The notes under the pieces are model-generated. The model ran no database searches, was not told where the DNA came from, and saw nothing but the letters and a program-made list of their open reading frames with translations. 5,021 bases of DNA. Source: an uncultured Lachnospiraceae bacterium. Its GTDB lineage: Bacteria; Bacillota; Clostridia; Lachnospirales; Lachnospiraceae. Numbering within the stretch: position 1 is the stretch's first letter; every line of letters begins with the position of its first letter. This document shows positions 1 to 5,021 of this stretch, one piece after another. Position numbers and translations under genes: made by a program. The stretch covers positions 1 to 5,021 of the forward strand of contig CAJURQ010000063.1 of assembly GCA_910588955.1 (NCBI GenBank), read 5' to 3'.

Positions 1-2
1 TG

Positions 3-197
3 AAACGGGTGGAAATCCCCAAACCCAACGGAAAAACAAGACCGCTGGGGATTCCAACCGAAGCAGTACATATCTTAATCCATGCCACTTTGGGAGAAAC
101 AATCCAGAAGTACCTAAATGAACTCCAACTGAACAAAAAACAACTGGAAAAACTGAATAAACTGCGAAAACTGGCGGGAACGCCTGTAATCGCATAA
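3..197 (+). pseudogene. Internally deleted group II intron reverse transcriptase/maturase (3' remnant)
   Basis: A full protein of this type reverse-transcribes the intron and, as a maturase, helps it splice. The reading frame is open from the left edge and stops at 195-197, giving 64 visible residues; the GTG at 9 is internal and not a start. The first 19 residues (KRVEIPKPNGKTRPLGIPT, about 3-59) are the conserved N-terminal RT motif. Normally RT blocks 1-7 with the YADD centre, domain X and most of the HNH domain follow. Here the next residues (EAVHILIHAT through LNKLRKLAGTPVIA) instead resemble the extreme C-terminus of HNH-bearing Firmicutes intron proteins. The join is in frame near 59/60. 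Full proteins are about 600 residues, so roughly 450 are missing and no catalytic site remains. Assignment of the C-terminal piece rests on memory of the family. A misassembly is the alternative to a real deletion. Confidence 0.85.
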
Positions 198-266
198 CCA
201 ATCTTTTAATGCTGTAACGAAGTGTGTAAGTTATGTTTAAAACGTAAAATTTCTAAATTCGATGGG

Positions 267-300
267 GCGCCGTGTGCGGTGAAAGTCGCATGCACGGTGC
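267..300 (+). ncRNA. Group II intron domain V (catalytic hairpin)
   Basis: Domain V is the catalytic heart of the ribozyme and binds the metal ions used in splicing. The 34 bases fold exactly as expected. A 9-bp lower stem pairs 267-275 with 292-300 and includes G-U wobbles. A two-base bulge (A290, T291) follows, then a 5-bp upper stem (276-280 with 285-289) capped by a GAAA tetraloop at 281-284. The triad position carries CGC (268-270), a variant known from some bacterial introns, rather than the commoner AGC. No helix-breaking mutation is visible, so the core is probably still functional. Confidence 0.93.
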
Positions 301-303
301 TAA

Positions 304-350
304 GCGGGGGAAAAGCCGGAAACATTTGAAACTGTAGGCTTACCTATCGC
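304..350 (+). ncRNA. Group II intron domain VI with candidate branch-point A346
   Basis: Domain VI carries the bulged adenosine that attacks the 5' splice site to form the lariat. The basal stem can be drawn as GCG (304-306) with CGC (348-350), then G307-T347. A346 is then left bulged, and GGG (308-310) pairs with CCT (343-345). Further up, AGCC (314-317) pairs with GGCT (337-340). A346 lies eight bases from the inferred end at T353, the usual distance. The upper half of the hairpin is imperfect and was folded by eye only. Confidence 0.75.
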
Positions 351-353
351 AAT

Positions 354-454
354 CGGGTGCAAAATCACAGGGAATCAAGCAGCTTATGAGTGGAGGAGGC
401 ATCATCATTGTGGCGCAGACGGTAATCCCACAGCTTACGAGCCTGTTCTCATAA
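354..454 (+). CDS. Maff2-family conjugation membrane protein, 3' exon (gene split by the intron)
   Basis: Maff2-type proteins are small (about 70 residues) hydrophobic proteins found just upstream of trbL in Tn1549-like conjugation modules. They are thought to be pilin-like or membrane components of the type IV secretion system. The visible part encodes 32 residues beginning GAKSQGIKQLMSGGG, then a hydrophobic stretch and PQLTSLFS, with a TAA at 452-454. The first two bases (CG, 354-355) complete a codon split by the intron; a C at the end of the 5' exon would give Pro, as in the family pattern as I recall it. The 5' exon, with the start and first membrane helix, is outside the window. No start codon or ribosome binding site serves this piece alone, so it needs intron splicing to be made. 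The stop lies 5 bases before the trbL-like start. Confidence 0.85.
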
Positions 455-459
455 GATAA

Positions 460-1332
460 ATGGGCGGGATCATAGACAAAATTACTGAGTTCATAAAGGA
501 TATTTTGAAAGGGTGGGTGCTGTCCAATCTCGACACCATGTTTACCGACGTTAATGACAAGGTAGGCACGATTGCGGGAGAGGTTGCAACCACGCCGAGC
601 GCATGGAACAGTGGCATTTTCAACATGATAAGAACCTTATCGGAGAATGTCATTGTCCCTATAGCGGGAATGATTATCAGCTTTGTGCTGATTTATGAAC
701 TGATTACTATGGTGATTGACAAGAATAATATGCACGATTTCGATACAAGCCTGTTTTTCCGTTTTTTATTCAAGGCTTGCATCGCCGTCATGCTGCTTTC
801 CAAAACCTTTGACATTGTCATGGCGGTGTTTGACGTGGGCAGCCACATGGTGACGCAGGCGGCGGCTTCCATATCAGGCTCAACAAGCCTTGACGTGCAG
901 GCAGCACTCAACTCCATGTTCAACAGTCAGATTGAGAACATGGAAATCGGGGAGCTGGTCGGTCTTGGTCTTGAAACAATGGTAATCAGCCTGTGTATGA
1001 AGATTATGTCCGTACTGATAACCGTCATTCTGTATGGGCGTATGATTGAAATATACCTTTATGTGTCAGTAGCCCCCATTCCGGCAGCAACCGTTACCAA
1101 CAGGGAGTGGGGCAGTATCGGGACAAACTATCTGAAAGGGCTTGTCGCCCTTGCGTTTCAGGGGTTTTTTATCATGGTATGTGTGGCGATTTATGCGGTG
1201 CTGGTTGCCAGTGTCGCGGTCGCGGGAAACCTGCACAGCGCCTTATGGTCGGTTGCGGCATATACCGTTATTCTCTGTTTCAGCTTATTCAAGACAGGCT
1301 CGCTCAGCAAGGCAATTCTGAACACCCATTGA
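460..1332 (+). CDS. TrbL/VirB6-like conjugal transfer membrane channel protein
   Basis: This polytopic inner-membrane protein is the likely channel component of the conjugative type IV secretion system, equivalent in role to VirB6/TrbL. The 290 residues start with an amphipathic N-terminus (MGGIIDKITEFIKDILKG). About six hydrophobic segments follow, near residues 64-86, 99-123, 166-191, 193-212, 227-255 and 261-278. The region around YVSVAPIPAATVTNREW (residues 201-217) and the short C-terminal tail FKTGSLSKAILNTH look typical of the Firmicutes ICE version of the family. ATG460 has only a poor Shine-Dalgarno sequence and sits 5 bases after the maff2 stop, so translation probably depends on coupling to maff2. 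The length is normal and nothing is broken. The family call is from overall pattern and gene order; the exact channel role is inferred from VirB6 homology. Confidence 0.85.
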   Translation: MGGIIDKITEFIKDILKGWVLSNLDTMFTDVNDKVGTIAGEVATTPSAWNSGIFNMIRTLSENVIVPIAGMIISFVLIYELITMVIDKNNMHDFDTSLFFRFLFKACIAVMLLSKTFDIVMAVFDVGSHMVTQAAASISGSTSLDVQAALNSMFNSQIENMEIGELVGLGLETMVISLCMKIMSVLITVILYGRMIEIYLYVSVAPIPAATVTNREWGSIGTNYLKGLVALAFQGFFIMVCVAIYAVLVASVAVAGNLHSALWSVAAYTVILCFSLFKTGSLSKAILNTH

Positions 1333-1340
1333 CGGGGCAG

Positions 1341-1396
1341 TACCCATGAAAAAAGTATAGCCGCCTGCCGCTGCTTTGGCGGGCGGTGCATGGGTA
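1341..1396 (+). promoter_or_regulatory. Nested long hairpin between the trbL-like gene and prgI
   Basis: The 94-bp gap holds two nested inverted repeats. The outer one is a perfect 8-bp pair, TACCCATG (1341-1348) with CATGGGTA (1389-1396). The inner one is a 10-bp GC-rich stem (1360-1369 with 1378-1387, two G-U wobbles) around an 8-base loop. No T-run follows, so it is not a classic intrinsic terminator. It ends about 10 bases before the prgI ribosome binding site. Possible roles are an mRNA stability or processing element, a partial attenuator, or a protein-binding site. The function is unknown. Confidence 0.7.
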
Positions 1397-1426
1397 AAAC
1401 TTTACAGAAAGGAGATGCAGGGAAAA

Positions 1427-1819
1427 ATGGCTATATCAGTGGCAGTGCCGAAAGATTTAAGCGGCATCAAGACGAAAGTGGCGCTGAACCTGACTAAAAG
1501 GCAGATTATCTGCTTTTCGGGAGCAGCTCTCTTTGGTGTTCCGGTTTACCTTTTTACAAAGGGAATTATCGGGACACAGGCGGCAGCGATTGTCATGGTC
1601 GCGGTGATGCTTCCGTTTTTCTTTTTGGCAATGTATGAAAAAGACGGGTTTCCGGCGGAGAAGATACTGTACTTCATGGTGCGGCAGAAGTTCCTCACGC
1701 TGGGCATCAGACCCTATAAATCGGAAAACCTCTATAAGACATTGGAGGAACGGGAACAGTTAGAGAAGGAGGTACGCAGCCTTGAGCAGAAAGCAAAAGG
1801 AAAACAGAAACGGGCGTAA
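1427..1819 (+). CDS. prgI: PrgI-family conjugation membrane protein
   Basis: PrgI-type proteins are small membrane components of Gram-positive type IV secretion systems. They sit beside the VirB4 ATPase gene and are considered to occupy a VirB3-like place in the complex. I chose ATG1427, giving 130 residues beginning MAISVAVPKDLSGIKTKVAL, because the conserved family N-terminus starts there. The in-frame upstream extension to 1376 runs into the hairpin and reads like untranslated leader. AGAAAGGAG ends at 1414, 12 bases upstream of this start, and a closer AGGG lies at 1419-1422. Another in-frame ATG at 1415 is too close to the GGAG. Two hydrophobic helices lie near residues 27-45 and 49-69. 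A charged, probably coiled-coil tail follows from about 103 to 128. The last 38 bases overlap the inferred VirB4 start. Confidence 0.87.
   Translation: MAISVAVPKDLSGIKTKVALNLTKRQIICFSGAALFGVPVYLFTKGIIGTQAAAIVMVAVMLPFFFLAMYEKDGFPAEKILYFMVRQKFLTLGIRPYKSENLYKTLEEREQLEKEVRSLEQKAKGKQKRA
1765..1784 (+). promoter_or_regulatory. Ribosome binding site and TTG start deciding the VirB4 start
   Basis: GAAGGAGG at 1765-1772 lies inside the end of prgI. It is followed after 9 bases by TTG1782, which is in frame with the whole VirB4 ORF. This is the best initiation signal in the area. The next in-frame ATG, at 1890 (residue 37), has a weaker GGAGAAG upstream and is the alternative. The TTG start was chosen on Shine-Dalgarno strength alone. 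Confidence 0.7.
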
Positions 1820-4238
1820 GTCCCTCTTTCATTTTATATCGGGATTATTACCGAATCAGGGACTAAACGCAGCGGAGAAGAAGCAGCTTATGGAAGATAA
1901 GCGCAAACTCTCAGGCAGGACGCATGAAAAGCCCTCGACGGCACAGCAGACCATTACCTTTGAAAAGATGTACCATGACGGAATCTGTCTGGTGCAGAAA
2001 GGTTTTTACACGAAGATGGTGGAATTTTTCGACATCAACTATGACCTGCTGGAAGTGGAGGATCAGGGGGATATTTTGGAGGAATACAGCAAGCTCATCA
2101 ATTATTTTGACCCGTCGATACGGTTTGAAGTGTTCCTGTTCAACCGTCAGGTCAGCGAACAGGCGCTTGCGGAACAGTTTGACATTCCCCTGCAGGGCGA
2201 TGATTTTGACGACATTCGTGAGGAATACACACAGATGTTAAAAAAACAGTCGGCAAAGGGAAACAACGGCATCATCAAATCAAAGTATATCATATTCGGC
2301 GTGGAAGCTGCCGGACTGAAGGAGGCAAGGAGCAAACTGAATAACATCGAGGCAGACGTTATCAAAAACCTCAACAGCATCGGCACGAACGCAAAGCCGC
2401 TTGACGGAAGGGAAAGACTCCGTATCCTGCATGAGTATTTCAATCAGGGCACAATGGAGCCTTTCCGTTTTTCATTTAAGGAGCTGTCACAGTCGGGGAA
2501 GTCGGTCAAGGATTACATAGCGCCGCCCGGTTTTGACTTCCGCTATCCGAGCCGTTTCCGGTCGGGGAGTATGTACGGGAGGGTGCATTACCTTGACATC
2601 ATTGCGCCGAGGTTCAATGACGAGCTGTTAAAAAAGCTGCTGGACATTGACGACAACCTTTCCGTTACCATGCATATGCAGACGATGGACCCGGTAAAGG
2701 CAATCAAGATGTTAAAGGGCGCGCTGACCAACATACAGAAAAATAAGATTGAGGAACAGAAAAAAGCAGTCCGCAGCGGGTATGACATGGACATTCTGCC
2801 CACGGACATCATCACTTATGAAAAGGACACGCTGGAGCTTTTGGACGATCTGAACACCAGCAACCAGAAGATTATCAAAATGACGTTCCTGATTACCTGT
2901 TATGGCAGGACAAAAAGGGACTTGGACAACAACACGCAGCGGGTGTCGGGCATTATCCAGCAGGCAAACTGCAACCTACGGTGTTTACAGTACTTGCAGG
3001 AACAGGGGCTTATGGCGAGTGCGCCGATTGGGTGTAACGACACGGGTATTGAACGCGTGCTGACGACAAAAAGCACGGCTATTTTAGTGCCGTTCTGCAC
3101 GCAGGAGTTATTCATGCCCGCCCCGGCTATCTATTATGGTCTGAACGCACTTTCAAACAACATGATTATGGCAGACCGGAAAAGGCTTCGTACACCGAAC
3201 GGTGTAATTTTGGGAACACCGGGCAGCGGAAAATCATTCAGCGCAAAGCGTGAGATTTTATCCTGTTTCCTGATGACGCGGGACGACATCATTGTATGCG
3301 ATCCGGAGGGAGAATATTTTCCTTTGGTTCAGGCGCTGCACGGGCAGGTGGTAAAACTCGCCACAAATTCAAAGGACTTCCTGAACCCGATGGACATTCA
3401 GCTTTCCCATAAGGGGGACAAGGAGGCATTAAAGCTGAAAAGCGACTTTATCATCACGCTGTGCGATTTGATTGCAGGCGGAAAGGACGGGCTGGAGAAC
3501 GACGAAAAAGGCATTATTGACGAGTGCATCAGGCATATCTATGATGATTATTTCGCAAATCCTGTACCGGAAAATATGCCAATACTGGAAGATTTGTATA
3601 ATGCACTTTTAAAGCACAGGAACAAAAAGGCAGAGCGCATTGCCAATTCCTTAGTGCTGTATGTGCATGGCTCGCAGAACTATTTTAACCACCGGACAAA
3701 CGTGGACTCGCAGAACCGTATCATGTGTTTTGACATTCGTGATTTGGGCAATCAATTGAAAGAACTCGGAATGTTAATCGTTCAGGATGCGGTCTGGAAC
3801 CGTGTTTCGCAGAACAGGGAGCGTAAGATTGCCACACGGTACTACTGTGATGAATTCCACCTGCTTCTGAAAGAAAAGCAGACCGCCGTTTATTCGGTGG
3901 AGATTTGGAAAAGGTTCAGGAAGTGGGGTGGGATACCGACAGGGCTTACGCAGAATGTGGGCGATTTTCTGAAGTCGGAGGAAATCGAGGGCATCTTGGG
4001 AAACAGTGATTTTGTTTATCTTTTAAACCAGAACGCAAAAGACCAGAGTATCCTTGCGGACAAACTGGGGCTTTCGGAAAAGCAGCTCATGCACGTCACC
4101 AATTCCGAACCGGGAAGCGGGCTGATACTGTTTGACAACGTGGTAATCCCGTTTGTGGACAGATACCCGACTGATACAAAGACATTCCGGATCATGAACA
4201 CGAAATTGGAGGAAAATGCCAAGGAGGGGGAGAAATGA
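1782..4238 (+). CDS. virB4: VirB4-type conjugation ATPase
   Basis: This cytoplasmic, membrane-associated ATPase powers assembly and substrate transfer of the conjugative type IV secretion system. The 818 residues match the usual length of the Gram-positive ICE family. After a basic N-terminal leader, residues about 60-440 form the VirB4 N-domain. The RecA-like motor follows, with Walker A GTPGSGKS at 478-485, the conserved DPEGEY at 507-512, Walker B YYCDEF with D690 and E691, and a downstream motif RKWGGIPTGLTQNV at 713-726 whose Q724 is the usual sensor-like residue. All catalytic residues expected in an active enzyme are present. The gene overlaps prgI by 38 bases at its start and the radical SAM gene by ATGA at its end, so the three are probably translated as a coupled set. 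No frameshift is seen. The family call is very secure; only the start codon is uncertain. Confidence 0.96.
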   Translation: MSRKQKENRNGRKSLFHFISGLLPNQGLNAAEKKQLMEDKRKLSGRTHEKPSTAQQTITFEKMYHDGICLVQKGFYTKMVEFFDINYDLLEVEDQGDILEEYSKLINYFDPSIRFEVFLFNRQVSEQALAEQFDIPLQGDDFDDIREEYTQMLKKQSAKGNNGIIKSKYIIFGVEAAGLKEARSKLNNIEADVIKNLNSIGTNAKPLDGRERLRILHEYFNQGTMEPFRFSFKELSQSGKSVKDYIAPPGFDFRYPSRFRSGSMYGRVHYLDIIAPRFNDELLKKLLDIDDNLSVTMHMQTMDPVKAIKMLKGALTNIQKNKIEEQKKAVRSGYDMDILPTDIITYEKDTLELLDDLNTSNQKIIKMTFLITCYGRTKRDLDNNTQRVSGIIQQANCNLRCLQYLQEQGLMASAPIGCNDTGIERVLTTKSTAILVPFCTQELFMPAPAIYYGLNALSNNMIMADRKRLRTPNGVILGTPGSGKSFSAKREILSCFLMTRDDIIVCDPEGEYFPLVQALHGQVVKLATNSKDFLNPMDIQLSHKGDKEALKLKSDFIITLCDLIAGGKDGLENDEKGIIDECIRHIYDDYFANPVPENMPILEDLYNALLKHRNKKAERIANSLVLYVHGSQNYFNHRTNVDSQNRIMCFDIRDLGNQLKELGMLIVQDAVWNRVSQNRERKIATRYYCDEFHLLLKEKQTAVYSVEIWKRFRKWGGIPTGLTQNVGDFLKSEEIEGILGNSDFVYLLNQNAKDQSILADKLGLSEKQLMHVTNSEPGSGLILFDNVVIPFVDRYPTDTKTFRIMNTKLEENAKEGEK
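4221..4237 (+). promoter_or_regulatory. Strong ribosome binding site with ATGA coupling of the radical SAM gene to virB4
   Basis: AAGGAGGGGGAG runs from 4221 to 4232 inside the last codons of virB4, directly before ATG4235, whose last two bases with the next A form the virB4 TGA stop. Together this indicates that the radical SAM protein is made at a substantial level along with the ATPase, by reinitiation or direct loading. Confidence 0.85.
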
Positions 4239-4972
4239 AAATAGGACTGCGGGATGTGGACGGACACCGTTTTCCCAACCTGTGCCTGATGAAGCTGTCG
4301 GCGTACCACAAGGCAAGGGGCGATACGGTGGAGTGGCATGACGGGAGAAAGCATTATGACCTTGTTTACATGAGCCGTGTGTTCACGGACACCTATTCTA
4401 AAGATTATACGGGGACGGTACACGCCGACATGGTCATCAGGGGCGGCACGGGCTACGGGCTTGACAGCAAGCTGCCTGATGAAGTCGAGCATACCTGTCC
4501 CGATTACAGTCTGTATCCGCAGTTTGCAGGCACAGCCTACGGTTTTCTGTCACGGGGCTGTCCCCGTGGCTGCGGGTTCTGCATTGTCGGGGAAAAAGAG
4601 GGCAGGCGGAGCGTGGCTGTAGCAGATTTGTCGGAATTCTGGCACGGGGAAAAGGAAATCAAGCTGCTTGATGCAAACCTGTTAGCCTGTCCCGACTGGG
4701 AGCGGCTTTTAGGGCAGCTTTCGGAGAGCGGTGCGAATGTGGATTTTACGCAGGGGCTTGACGTGCGCCTTGCAACGCCGGAGAAAGTGGAGGCGCTCAA
4801 CCGTGTCAAGACAAAAATGCTGCACTTTGCATGGGACAATCCCAAAGATGACCTGACACCGCATTTCAGGCGGTTCGCGGGGCTGACTTCCATTCAGGAC
4901 AGCCGGAAACGGCGTGTCTATGTGCTTACGAATTTCGGTAGCACGCAGGAAGAAGATTTATACCGTATTTAG
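4235..4972 (+). CDS. Radical SAM protein of a conjugation operon, C-terminally truncated
   Basis: Radical SAM enzymes use a [4Fe-4S] cluster and S-adenosylmethionine to start radical chemistry; the substrate of this family is unknown. The cluster motif is CPRGCGFC, with C109, C113 and C116 in CxxxCxxC spacing. The N-terminal ~100 residues (MKIGLRDVDGHRFPNLCLMK onward) resemble a small Rossmann-like, B12-binding-type domain. Downstream are LLDANLLAC (about 148-156) and a TQGLDVRL motif (about 173-180) typical of such barrels. The start is firm: AAGGAGG at 4221-4227 lies 7 bases before ATG4235, which overlaps the VirB4 stop as ATGA. The protein ends at residue 245 just after EEDLYRI. Relatives as I recall them continue for about 60-70 residues from here with LRELGY, YDKPNAP and RLQRWVNN-type motifs, and none of these appears in any frame before the window ends. 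It is therefore probably a truncated, possibly inactive copy. Confidence 0.85.
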   Translation: MKIGLRDVDGHRFPNLCLMKLSAYHKARGDTVEWHDGRKHYDLVYMSRVFTDTYSKDYTGTVHADMVIRGGTGYGLDSKLPDEVEHTCPDYSLYPQFAGTAYGFLSRGCPRGCGFCIVGEKEGRRSVAVADLSEFWHGEKEIKLLDANLLACPDWERLLGQLSESGANVDFTQGLDVRLATPEKVEALNRVKTKMLHFAWDNPKDDLTPHFRRFAGLTSIQDSRKRRVYVLTNFGSTQEEDLYRI

Positions 4973-5021
4973 TAAGCGATGAATAACCTGCCGGTTTTAC
5001 ATATTCTAAAATCTGTGGGAT
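4973..5021. other. Unassigned sequence after the truncated radical SAM gene, possible insertion junction
   Basis: These 49 bases carry stop codons in the radical SAM frame (TAG at 4970 followed by TAA) and in the other + frames. They encode nothing like the missing C-terminus. They look more AT-rich than the GC-balanced gene before them. That fits the first bases of a mobile element or a deletion scar, but I recognise no IS end, attachment site or intron start. No T-run terminator is present. Confidence 0.4.

Larger units (their letters stand above)
1..353 (+). mobile_element. 3' part of a group II intron inserted in the maff2 gene
   Basis: This is the 3' portion of a self-splicing retroelement; its 5' end lies left of the window. 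It contains, in order, the remnant of the intron-encoded protein (3-197), about 70 bases of domain IV tail, domain V (267-300) and domain VI (304-350). The proposed 3' splice site follows T353: the intron then ends in AT, matching the usual AY end, and the candidate branch-point A346 is the eighth base from the end, as expected. Independent support comes from the flanking exon, because resuming at C354 keeps the Maff2 reading frame. The EBS elements and domains I-III cannot be seen. Domain V looks intact, so the RNA may still be splicing-competent, but the encoded protein is not full. Intron identity is well supported; the exact splice site is an inference. Confidence 0.9.

Noticed and set aside
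341..347. Alternative intron 3' end after T347 (TACCTAT)
   Set aside because: It also ends in AT, but would put the bulged A too close to the end and adds Ser-Gln-Ser before Gly-Ala-Lys, a worse match to the Maff2 pattern than ending at T353.
1107..1349. Open frame of 80 codons on the + strand inside the trbL-like gene
   Set aside because: It is out of frame with a clear membrane protein. Its Cys/Arg/Gly-rich translation is what an off-frame reading of this gene would give.
1376..1426. Upstream extension of prgI with an earlier start
   Set aside because: The extra residues are encoded by the hairpin and ribosome binding site region and do not match the family N-terminus, which begins MAISVAVPKD.
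2188..2197. 10-base palindrome CCCTGCAGGG in virB4
   Set aside because: It is a single palindrome inside a coding region with no repeat or binding-site context, so probably chance.
4016..4492. Long open frame of 158 codons on the minus strand
   Set aside because: It lies opposite virB4 and the radical SAM gene, both strongly supported on the + strand. It has no ribosome binding site or recognisable protein pattern, so it is a shadow of their codon use.
4551..4568. Perfect 7-bp inverted repeat CACGGGG/CCCCGTG with a 4-base loop, over the radical SAM cysteine motif
   Set aside because: It is explained by the coding of Arg-Gly-Cys-Pro-Arg-Gly with GC-rich codons; no regulatory context was found.
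4986..4997. Short inverted repeat AACC/GGTT considered as a terminator or IS end
   Set aside because: Four base pairs and no T-run are too weak to support either.
1..5021. CRISPR arrays, tRNA or rRNA genes and direct-repeat attachment sites
   Set aside because: I scanned by eye for regularly spaced repeats, cloverleaf sequences and rRNA signatures and saw none.

Overview
The window looks like a piece of an integrative and conjugative element (ICE) of the Tn1549-like type, in a Gram-positive, probably gut Clostridia (Lachnospiraceae-like) genome. The reasons are the gene order (Maff2-type small membrane protein, TrbL/VirB6-like channel protein, PrgI-family protein, VirB4 ATPase), strong AAGGAGG-type ribosome binding sites, and a group II intron whose protein resembles Firmicutes intron proteins. 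All genes are on the + strand, in one tight operon with overlaps or short gaps. The taxonomic call is an inference from protein style only.

Bases 1-353 are the 3' part of a group II intron. They hold a remnant of the intron-encoded protein (IEP), then a clean 34-nt domain V and a domain VI with a candidate bulged branch-point A. In the remnant, the RT N-terminal motif is joined in frame directly to the last ~45 residues of an HNH-type C-terminus, so almost all of the reverse transcriptase, maturase and endonuclease is missing. The intron interrupts the maff2 gene. Its 3' exon (354-454) resumes in frame, and joining at 353/354 restores a Pro-Gly-Ala-Lys-Ser-Gln sequence typical of the Maff2 family, as far as I recall it.

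Bases 460-4238 are the conjugation core: a six-helix TrbL/VirB6-like membrane protein, a long nested hairpin in the 94-bp gap, a PrgI-family two-helix membrane protein, and an 818-residue VirB4-type ATPase with intact Walker A and Walker B. The VirB4 start appears to be TTG inside the end of prgI. Together they should form the membrane channel and motor of a type IV secretion system that exports the ICE DNA.

Bases 4235-4972 encode a radical SAM protein with a CxxxCxxC cluster motif. It is translationally coupled to VirB4 by an ATGA overlap and a strong ribosome binding site. The reading frame stops abruptly where, from memory of the family, about 60-70 more residues are expected. The last ~49 bases match no continuation of it, so a foreign insertion or rearrangement junction probably lies near 4968-4975.

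The most notable points are a conserved conjugation gene split by an intron that cannot make its own maturase, a radical SAM enzyme of unknown role wired into a conjugation operon and then truncated, and the composite hairpin upstream of prgI.
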